DNA of 21,298 nt, taken from positions 1-21,298 of the forward strand of contig JALLAP010000155.1 of assembly GCA_036939355.1 (NCBI GenBank). The letters are read 5' to 3'. Below, piece after piece: positions 8,753 to 15,153 of the stretch; within the stretch, counting starts at the first letter, position 1; every line of letters starts with the position of its first letter. The translations under genes and the position numbers were made by a program. Origin of the DNA: Thalassiosira profunda (Eukaryota; Bacillariophyta; Thalassiosirophyceae; Thalassiosirales; Thalassiosiraceae). Under the pieces are notes generated by a model. The model was not told where the DNA came from. It made no database searches and saw nothing but the letters and a program-made list of their open reading frames with translations.

Positions 8753-9082
8753 ATGCCTCCATCGCAGTCCAAGGAAGGGGGCGTCAAGGGCTTCCTCACC
8801 CGGGCCGGCAAATCGTTCTACGCCGGGGGGACGTACCTGAAGGAAAAATCGTGGATGGCCGCAAAGATGGCGGGCAACGTCGGGTTCGTCGTGGCCACGA
8901 CGTCCATCGTCGTGTTGATGCCGCTGATATTCGAGATTATGAGGGAAGGGCAGATGATCGAAAGCGACAAATTGCAAGTGAAGGAATTGAGAACACAGGG
9001 ATATTCGGATCCGCAATTGCAGGAAATGGGGTTCAATAAGGTTGCTTTGGGGCTGGCTCCGGCAGTGCTCAAATCGTCATAA
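8753..9082 (+). CDS. TOM22: Mitochondrial import receptor subunit TOM22-like
   Basis: 109 aa, a tail-region-anchored subunit of the outer-membrane TOM complex. A short N-terminal cytosolic part is followed by KSWMAAKMAGNVGFVVATTS and a hydrophobic helix (about residues 42-61) that ends in MPLIFEIMREGQ. That Pro-Leu-X-X-X-Glu-X-X-X-Glu style ending of the helix, with a Trp and Gly before it, is the hallmark of Tom22/plant TOM9. As in plants, the acidic cytosolic receptor domain of fungal Tom22 is largely missing: the N-terminus here is basic. A C-terminal intermembrane-space tail of about 45 aa follows. The start has a good CCACCATG context. No intron. Identification is by motif, so another small tail-anchored protein is possible. 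Confidence 0.78.
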   Translation: MPPSQSKEGGVKGFLTRAGKSFYAGGTYLKEKSWMAAKMAGNVGFVVATTSIVVLMPLIFEIMREGQMIESDKLQVKELRTQGYSDPQLQEMGFNKVALGLAPAVLKSS

Positions 9083-9296
9083 GAGAACTGTTTGTTGGAA
9101 TGGAAACGCATCACAAGCAATGAAATATGTGAGGGGGGATTTGCAATTATGTATTGAGGGCATCTGCGGAAAGTGGGGGTCGTAGCGTGCAAGGCTTTGG
9201 GAACGTGACAAGCAAAGATCTGCGCTTGATGTTCGTCGGTTGCAGGTTTGAGATAATTCGAAGCAACACAGGGGACTGCAGCAATTTGCATCAGAT
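9083..9296. other. Convergent 3' intergenic gap
   Basis: 214 bp between the stops of TOM22 and the acetyltransferase gene, AT-richer than the coding flanks, with TTGCAAT near 9139. No gene seen. Confidence 0.6.
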
Positions 9297-10685
9297 TTAC
9301 AATAGCAACCCCACCATCATATCCCAACAATCGCCACCGCTATCCAGGCAAAGTTCTACTTCTGACAACGACTGCAATTGCGCGAAATACGAGTCATACA
9401 GTTTGCTCATCTTGCAGTCCAGATCGCAGTCTTCCTCGCTGTCATCATCTTCCTCCTCCTCCTCATCGTCTTCGTCAAACCCTTCTTCTCGCAGCTCGCG
9501 GTAGCTCTTGACCGTTGCAGGAACTCCGCTCACACGCGCCAAATCGGGAACTTCTTTTGTCACAATACTTTTTGCCGTCACCACTGCTCCCTTTCCAACT
9601 CTTAGATTTCCGAGGACGGTTGCCCCGCAGTGCAGTATCACGCCCTCCTCGACTTTTGGATGCCTGTCTCCCACCTCTTTCCCCGTTCCACCCAACGTTA
9701 CTCCCTGGAGTATTGTGACATCAGGACCCACCCTCGCCGTTTCCCCGATGACCACTCCACCTCCCACATTGAGGTATATCCCACCTTCAATCTCTGCCGC
9801 AGGATGAATGTCTGCGGCATACTTTGCGCTCACCGTCGATTGCAGATAGTAGGCCAGACCTGTTCGCCCTGCTTGCCACAATCGATGGGCCACTCGATAG
9901 CACACCAGCGCATGCAGGCCTTGATGGAACATCAATGCATTTAGTGCAGTTGAATCGTCGGAAGGCTTGCGATTTACCGATGCAACAAGATCCAAATGAA
10001 TGCTCTTGTCGTCAATCAATTGCAGTTGGTCCAGCACCAGTGCCTGAAGAGCAGTTGCTGGAACGAGTTCCGTTTCTATTTCGTGGCTGATAATGCTCCC
10101 CAGAGCATCCATCAATGAGGGCTGGCGTATGACAAACTCGTACAATTGCGGCCCGCAATCTGGCTCGATGGACAGTGTATGCTGCGCCTCCAATTTTATT
10201 TGCGACCAGAGAGGATCTGGCAGCCGTCGCCGAAGCAGACGGAGATGTCGATATGGTTCATCAATGTATGTGTCTGGAGCTGTTTGCATCTTTCCCTTCT
10301 GCCCCTCCGTAGATTGTGATGTTGTTTGTTCATCAATATATGAGTCTGGAGCTTGCTCATTTCCATTCTGACTCTTTGTTGAGTGTGCTGCGCATCCATC
10401 AAGAAACTCCTGCAACTGCCCATCGTTCATATCACGTAGAAGATGCGATACGTACGAGTGGCTCGGCGATCGATACCGCCTCTCGGCGGGCTCTCCCGTG
10501 CCCGGCCCAGTGTAATACTCTTCCCACGCATCGGTCGACGAGAGGGTGGCATGATCGATGATGTTGATGTCTGCATCCAAATTTGGTTTAGCCAATATCG
10601 TGGTCGTCGATATTAAGCTTCCGAGCGATGCAAACCCCGAACATACGGGCGGAAGAAATACAAGAAGCGCGCCCACAATCATCAT
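9297..10685 (-). CDS. Plastid-targeted serine O-acetyltransferase-like protein lacking the catalytic His
   Basis: CysE/SAT family: acetyl-CoA + L-serine to O-acetylserine, first step of cysteine synthesis. 462 aa from ATG 10685. Frame-open codons continue to 10817, but this start yields a signal peptide (MMIVGALLVFLPPVCSG) followed by Phe18, a stramenopile plastid signal. Residues about 180-285 match the helical SAT N-domain. About 290-385 is the left-handed beta-helix (DIHPAAEI, VVIGETA, TLGGTGK, GDRHPK, GVPATV). Asp292 matches E. coli Asp143 and His342 matches His193, but the position of catalytic His158 (LDHATG) is Val307 in LNVGGG. A 75-80 residue acidic tail (EEEEEDDD...) replaces the usual short Ile-ending tail that docks OAS-thiol-lyase. 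Family assignment is firm; enzymatic activity is doubtful. Confidence 0.88.
   Translation of the reverse strand: MMIVGALLVFLPPVCSGFASLGSLISTTTILAKPNLDADINIIDHATLSSTDAWEEYYTGPGTGEPAERRYRSPSHSYVSHLLRDMNDGQLQEFLDGCAAHSTKSQNGNEQAPDSYIDEQTTSQSTEGQKGKMQTAPDTYIDEPYRHLRLLRRRLPDPLWSQIKLEAQHTLSIEPDCGPQLYEFVIRQPSLMDALGSIISHEIETELVPATALQALVLDQLQLIDDKSIHLDLVASVNRKPSDDSTALNALMFHQGLHALVCYRVAHRLWQAGRTGLAYYLQSTVSAKYAADIHPAAEIEGGIYLNVGGGVVIGETARVGPDVTILQGVTLGGTGKEVGDRHPKVEEGVILHCGATVLGNLRVGKGAVVTAKSIVTKEVPDLARVSGVPATVKSYRELREEGFDEDDEEEEEDDDSEEDCDLDCKMSKLYDSYFAQLQSLSEVELCLDSGGDCWDMMVGLLL
10256..10370 (-). repeat. In-frame imperfect 72-bp tandem duplication within the SAT-like gene
   Basis: The block beginning GTTCATCAAT recurs with a 72-bp period (10256 and 10328), giving two APD(S/T)YIDE peptides 24 residues apart in the linker between transit peptide and SAT domain. 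The copies have diverged, so this is a real old duplication, unlike the exact assembly duplications. Confidence 0.7.
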
Positions 10686-10899
10686 TGCAGCCACTTGCTG
10701 ATGTCTGCAGATGCAGAGGGGCGGCCAGGGGGGCAGACAGCAGCGGGGCGGCGGGCTACAACGGCGGGCGCTGAGGAAGTTTTGGGGGTGACCTTCGTGA
10801 CCTTTCGTGACCATCACTTTTCACGTGACTTTCCGCTTCTCTCTTCTCTCCTCCCACCCAGCGTCTACAATACAGCCACGCCCCAGATCTCTTCTCACG
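10686..10899. promoter_or_regulatory. Divergent promoter between SAT-like gene and Cys-rich protein gene
   Basis: 214 bp. GTGACC occurs three times at 9-10 bp spacing (10788, 10797, 10807), followed by CACGTGAC at 10822-10829. The clustered GTGAC words suggest a bZIP/bHLH-type regulatory element closer to the plus-strand gene. Function is inferred. Confidence 0.45.
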
Positions 10900-11385
10900 A
10901 TGATGGGTTCGCTACTAGCAACATTCGCCCTCTGCTTCCTCGCCGCTATCCCATGCGCGGTGGGCCACATCGAGGGCGTTGTGGTCTCCGACCCTCCGGA
11001 TGGTCGGAACTGCTCAGCGTCGGGGTATCGGGTGTCCTTTCCAGGCTCGTGTCGCTCCAGAAATTGCACATTCACTTCGGCGTGCAACCTGGCCGAGACG
11101 TTCGATGCGGGCAATTCCAGCGAGGCGAGTTATTGCACGATCACTGCCGATCTTCCAGCCCCAGATGTGGAGAAGACCCGTTCAGAGAGGTGTGCAGCGT
11201 GCGGCGCGGTTTGTGGGTGTGCGTGGTGGAACGACTCGTCAAAATTCATAATGGGAATCGGGGCGAGCACGGAGACATGTGATGCGTGCGTTGCACACAA
11301 CCTGACAGTTAGCAGCGCTGCTGGATTGGGTGTGGGATTGGTAGCATTATTTGCTGCTGCGTTGATCGGTTGTTATTTGGCGTAG
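10900..11385 (+). CDS. Small secreted Cys-rich, membrane-anchored protein
   Basis: 161 aa from the ATG pair at 10900/10903. An upstream frame continuation exists but would bury the signal peptide. Seen: a signal peptide (MMGSLLATFALCFLAAIPCAVG), an ectodomain of about 110 residues with 11 cysteines, including the cluster CAACGAVCGC, and five N-glycosylation sequons (NCS, NCT, NSS, NDS, NLT). A C-terminal hydrophobic helix (GLGVGLVALFAAALIGCYLA) ends at the stop, so there is no cytosolic tail and a GPI anchor is conceivable. It resembles small extracellular disulfide-stabilised domains, but I recognise no named family. Divergent from SAT and convergent with kelch. Confidence 0.68.
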   Translation: MMGSLLATFALCFLAAIPCAVGHIEGVVVSDPPDGRNCSASGYRVSFPGSCRSRNCTFTSACNLAETFDAGNSSEASYCTITADLPAPDVEKTRSERCAACGAVCGCAWWNDSSKFIMGIGASTETCDACVAHNLTVSSAAGLGVGLVALFAAALIGCYLA

Positions 11386-11528
11386 AAAGAGGAGGATACC
11401 AAGCAAATACCATACTCGGTACTTGGGGATCTTTGCAAGCAACACAGGGATGAGTTGCGCAAAGAACGAGGAAAGAGGAAAGGAGAACATTAAGAACGCA
11501 CACTTGTTATACATGGTGGATGCAACAA
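11386..11528. other. Convergent 3' gap
   Basis: 143 bp between the Cys-rich protein stop and the kelch gene stop, purine-rich near 11455-11490. No gene seen. Confidence 0.6.
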
Positions 11529-12655
11529 CTACAATTCCTTCTCCTGATCTGCCGAGACGTTGCATTCCCACAAATCGCCCAGCCTCACCGGAGATACATC
11601 GTCCCCGGCCAGTCCCCCAAACACATAGAAAGTGCCATCCTCGCCGACGGTCGCATCCGCCCAACCCCGGGCCTCCGGCCACTCCTCGCCCGACTTGGGC
11701 TTCACCACTTCTGACAACGCCCCAGTAGTGCCATCCAGAAGCACCACGTCCCTCTCAAAGTTTCCTGCCCCCTCGTGGCCTCGATTGGATGGGTCCACCT
11801 CGCCGCCAAAGATGATGCACTTGTTGATATCGGGCAGACACCCAAATGCACAAACGCTCCTCTTCCTCATGTCGGCCAACCCGTCCATCCCCTTTTCTTC
11901 CCACGAGCCATTGCTGAATACGTGCCCATCGTTCGTTTCCTCGCCCGCAAACCCAGCCACAATTGCAATCTTGTTCCCCGCCAAGGACAGGATGTTCGGA
12001 CCGCCCCTCCCTTTGAGCAGAGAGGAACTGCCCAAACTGGTCCACTTCCCAGTTTGGGTATCGAACTTCCACAGATCGTTGAGGCGTCCACTCGCTCCGC
12101 ATCCGCCAAACACGTAGAGATCGGTCGAGATGGCAATCATCTTGTGGAAGGACCGCGCCTCCGGCTGTTCGGATCCAACGGGCGCGATCTCCGTCCACTT
12201 GGCCGTGGCGTTGGTGATTTCCAGCTTCCACATATCGCTCAGCGCCCCCTCCCCCATTTCGATCCCGCCCCGCCCTCCGTAGACGTACACGGCGTCGCCC
12301 ACCGCTGCCTGCGAGTGGGCCACCCGCGGCGGAGGGGCCGCACCGTCAACTTTGGGCGCCAACCACTGCCATCCATCACCTGAGTTCTTGGCTAGCCATA
12401 GGGCCTGCGCGGCATCGGTGATGGGTGTCCGGGCTGCGAAGAAGAAGGGTATCTATGATGAGCACAGGCGAGAACGCTACAACCAGAAACACAGAATCCA
12501 AATTAACACCCACCGACGTTCTCGCCACCATAGAGGAGAAGCTCCCCGTTGCTCAAGGCCGATAGCCCGTGGCTTGACCGTGGGAGGGGCACCGCCGCCT
12601 TCGAGGACGGATCCGCGGAGGGCTCGATGCGGGAAAATGAGATGGTGGTGGCCAT
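11529..12655 (-). CDS. Kelch-repeat beta-propeller protein
   Basis: Two exons: 12655-12514 and 12433-11529, with an 80-bp GT-AG intron (12434-12513; donor GTGGGT, acceptor TTCGCAG). The spliced product is 348 aa. The splice joins LLYGGENV to ARTPITDA, a normal kelch junction. The double-Gly kelch signature recurs about six times: LLYGGENV, VYVYGGRGG, LYVFGGCGASGRLNDLWKFD, IAIVAGFAG, CIIFGGEVD and FYVFGGLAGDD, each followed by a W or F-rich strand, as expected for a closed propeller. No other domain, signal peptide or membrane segment is seen, so it is probably a cytosolic protein-interaction scaffold. ATG 12655 has a strong context (GCCATGG); an in-frame ATG at 12760 is a less likely start. 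The partner is unknown. Confidence 0.85.
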
Positions 12656-13127
12656 GGCTCTATGGGGGGGTGCAAGGAGTTGTGAGGTGCATGCAATGAT
12701 GTGTGAATTCCGGACATCCACTAACCGATCACTTTGCAAAACAGCCCATACATCCCACACACGTGGACGTGCCTCGGAGCAGCGCCCACCATGCCACTAA
12801 TAATCGCCGCACCTTTGGATAACGCTGCTGAGAACAAGCCCCCGCCTGAGCGAAGATGAAAGAAATAATGGCATCGTCGATCTTGCGCTTCGGAGCGGGT
12901 GCAAGCACGACGAGCTCGATTGTCTCATCTTACCCCTTACTTGGGATTGCCTGAAGTAAGGACACGTGGTTGCGTGCGTTCACCCGACAAAAAGTTCTGA
13001 TTTCCTCAGATAAGCCAGCCCAATTCAATCCTTTCCGGCCGACCACAACCCCGCGCCGCCGCCGCCGCCGTCATTGGCCGCCCGCCCCCCCCCCCCCACC
13101 GCCAATTCACACAGATATTTGGACAGC
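12656..13127. promoter_or_regulatory. Divergent promoter between kelch and nitroreductase genes
   Basis: 472 bp, the longest divergent gap of the alternating block. It holds CACGTG boxes at 12760-12765 and 12963-12968, a TTGCAA at about 12734, and a (CCG)n stretch near 13055-13068, then a 13-C homopolymer at 13085-13097 about 30 bp before the nitroreductase ATG. No gene supported. Confidence 0.4.
13085..13097. repeat. Homopolymer of 13 C
   Basis: A 13-base C run in the presumed 5'-UTR of the nitroreductase gene. Its exact length is likely to be polymorphic or mis-sequenced; it lies outside the coding frame. Confidence 0.9.
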
Positions 13128-13964
13128 ATGGAATCTCAAGCCGCCTCTTTCGCCGCTACTGTCGGCACCGCCGCCGCCGGCCTAGGATTCGCGTGGTTCA
13201 TGCGCCGCAAACAAGATGAGGCCTCCACAGCCAATGGCGATAGCGTGCCCACCATCGTCTTGAGCAAGGACACCTCCGATGACGACCATGATTGCGCCTG
13301 CGAAATCTGTGCCGATGAACTCGACCTCTCCGTCCTTCCGTGCATTGCCGACCGCCGCTCCATCTTCCCCAACGCTTTCAAGAAGGACCCACCACCTCTG
13401 GAGGAATCGATCATCCAAAGTCTATTGGACGCGGCTCTCTACGGGCCCTTCCACGGCAAGTGTTGTGCGGGTAGCCAGCACCCGGCCAAGTTTGTCGTGC
13501 TGGGCAAGCACGCGATGGTGGAGATGCAGCAGCTGACTCTGCGGTACTACGACAAGAACTGGCAGCAGCTCGGCAGCTGGCCTTCGGAGCAAGAGTACCA
13601 ATCCTTCCGTAAGCAGACCGAAGACGAGATCACGGGCCGATGGGGCCCCGTCTCATACATGATCGCCATCGTCATGCGCCGCCAGGCCGGCAAGCGGCGC
13701 TTCCCGGAATGGGAGGAGGCCGCCGCCGTGGCCTGTGCGGTGCAGAACATGCACATCCAGAGCACCAAGTTTCCAAAGCTGGCGTGCTACTGGTCCAGCT
13801 GGCACGATGCCGCCCGGGACAGCGAGGATATGAAGGAGTTTCTGGGCATGGAGAGCGAAGACAAATGTCTCGGGTTCTTTATCATCGCACAGGCGAAAAA
13901 TCCGAGTTTCCGGCCAAAGAGGATCAGGGATCGGTCTCTCATGGCCGTCGATTGGAGGGCGTGA
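13128..13964 (+). CDS. Membrane-anchored nitroreductase-family (FMN) oxidoreductase
   Basis: 278 aa from ATG 13128; an in-frame TTG upstream is not a credible start. Residues about 7-25 form one hydrophobic helix ending in MRRK, a likely N-terminal anchor, followed by an acidic linker with Cys56, Cys58, Cys61 and Cys72. The rest follows the nitroreductase fold: ADRRSIFPNAF (residues 74-84, Arg-Arg-Ser typical of FMN phosphate binding), LLDAALYGPFHG, AKFVVLG, WEEAAAVACAVQNMHIQ (the N-M-x-L/I-like helix) and CLGFFIIAQAK...RDRSLMAVDW at the end. Family members reduce nitro, quinone or flavin substrates with NAD(P)H; the substrate here cannot be told. Convergent with the thioredoxin-like gene. 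Confidence 0.8.
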   Translation: MESQAASFAATVGTAAAGLGFAWFMRRKQDEASTANGDSVPTIVLSKDTSDDDHDCACEICADELDLSVLPCIADRRSIFPNAFKKDPPPLEESIIQSLLDAALYGPFHGKCCAGSQHPAKFVVLGKHAMVEMQQLTLRYYDKNWQQLGSWPSEQEYQSFRKQTEDEITGRWGPVSYMIAIVMRRQAGKRRFPEWEEAAAVACAVQNMHIQSTKFPKLACYWSSWHDAARDSEDMKEFLGMESEDKCLGFFIIAQAKNPSFRPKRIRDRSLMAVDWRA

Positions 13965-14101
13965 GAGACGCGGCATCGCACCCAACTGCGAGCCGATGCA
14001 TCTTCATCCATAACGTTTGGCACCCCCAGGATATGTGTGTTTTGTCTTTGATAGTTGCAGTAGCCTATCCTCCACTCTGCAAGTTGCCACTGTAGATTGA
14101 C
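13965..14101. other. Convergent 3' gap
   Basis: 137 bp between the stops of the nitroreductase and thioredoxin-like genes. No feature identified. Confidence 0.6.
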
Positions 14102-14825
14102 CTATTTCTTCTTCCTGCCTTCCTCCATTCTCCTCTTCATTGCTTCCTTCCCCCGTCGTTGCATCGGCGTTAATTCCTGGTCCATCTCCAACTCCAATTC
14201 CTCCATGTCCATTTCCTCTTCCGGAGGCTCTCCCTCCTGCCCTCCAAACACGGTCACCTCCTTTTCGTCCTCATTCGTATCGGGCAGCAACCGGCCCTTG
14301 GACCAAGATCGGACCAAGTCTTTCTCTGCCAATCCGTACACTCGCTGGAGGGATTCGCGGTGGTACAGCAGAGGAAAGGGGCTGCGGAGGTTTCCCTCGA
14401 CGAGCTTTTCGTACAGCTTCCGCGCGTGTCTGTCTCGCATGATGTCCAGCCGTTCGACGTGAATGCCCTGCTCCTTTTCTAACGATTTGACCACCTTCTC
14501 CATGCTGTCGCCTGTACCGTGAAGAGATCCATCAATGAAGATAAAGTTGCAAATGAGTAACGCGTGCCACATGAGTTTTGATGCACGCATCTCAATCTGA
14601 TGCACCCTGACGTCGAAGGTTCATGCACGCATCGACCACATCATAACATCCTCACGAAAATTGCAACTCACACTCGTCCATCGTCCCCTTGGGCACCTTG
14701 AAGAACAAGAGCGGGGTGTAGGTCTTCTTCTTGAGGAAGGGGATGGAGGCATCGGCGGACGACGCACGGAACAGCGCTGCCATCAGCGCCGTCAGGACGA
14801 CGTGCAGAAATGGGGAGCGGACCAT
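14102..14825 (-). CDS. ER-directed thioredoxin-like protein with acidic C-terminal tail
   Basis: Two exons: 14825-14672 and 14511-14102, with a 160-bp intron (donor GTGAGT, acceptor GTACAG), giving 187 aa. The splice creates MDECDSMEKVVKSLEKEQG, a single-Cys (Cys52) version of the CxxCxxM start of a thioredoxin/glutaredoxin-like helix. VERLDIMRDRHARKLYEKL and FPLLYHRESLQRVYG then follow the next strand and the cis-Pro-like region, as in plant/algal thioredoxin-superfamily proteins of unknown role. The N-terminus (MVRSPFLHVVLTALMAALFRASSADA) is a signal peptide without the Phe of plastid signals, so secretory/ER location is inferred. The C-terminal 55 residues are highly charged (PEEEMDMEELELEMD, then Lys/Arg-rich). 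In-frame ATG 14933 would add 36 residues and hide the signal. Confidence 0.72.
14581..14633. repeat. 11-bp direct repeats in the thioredoxin-like gene intron
   Basis: ATGCACGCATC occurs exactly at 14581-14591 and 14623-14633, with a third ATGCAC between. Both copies lie inside the intron; no function can be assigned. Confidence 0.6.
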
Positions 14826-15153
14826 ATCGAGGGCGTTTCGCGGATGCACTGACGGTCCTTTGCGGCGGCCGGAGGGGACGAGGCGGCTTATATCGGGCAG
14901 TGCAGAGGAGGCGGGCGCCAGCAAGGGGAGCAACAGGTCGAATGGGGCCAGGGACCTCGAGTTCCGCGTGGCGTGGGGCGTTTGATTTGGGGAGGGTGGG
15001 AAGGAGGGAGCGACGTCTTAAGAGAGGAAGATCCGAGCAGAAAAAATGGCGCACCCTCATTTTCCAAGGTGCACTCCACTGCACCCCGCTCGGCGCTCCC
15101 TGGCCCTCTAGCGCCGCAGCCACCGTCCAATACCCCACACCCACAGCGCCACA
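14826..15153. promoter_or_regulatory. Divergent promoter between thioredoxin-like and importin genes
   Basis: 328 bp, G-rich on the plus strand across 14985-15015. It holds a GGTGCA-CTCCAC-TGCACC inverted repeat at 15067-15084, 70 bp before the importin ATG. No ORF here is credible. Confidence 0.45.
15067..15084. promoter_or_regulatory. GGTGCA-N6-TGCACC palindrome, importin promoter copy
   Basis: Perfect 6-bp arms with a 6-bp spacer (CTCCAC). The same arms and spacing recur in the first intron of the same gene at 15606-15623. Candidate binding site for a dimeric factor. Confidence 0.45.

Noticed and set aside
8753..9082. TOM22 as a generic small membrane protein
   Set aside because: The helix ending PLIFEIMREGQ with preceding Trp/Gly fits Tom22/TOM9 better than any alternative I know, though some doubt remains.
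10686..10817. N-terminal extension of the SAT-like protein to 10817
   Set aside because: It would place about 44 residues before the signal peptide and run into the promoter of the divergent gene.
12656..12760. Upstream ATG at 12760 for the kelch protein
   Set aside because: The added 35 residues show no kelch sequence, whereas ATG 12655 has a strong start context and begins just before the first blade.
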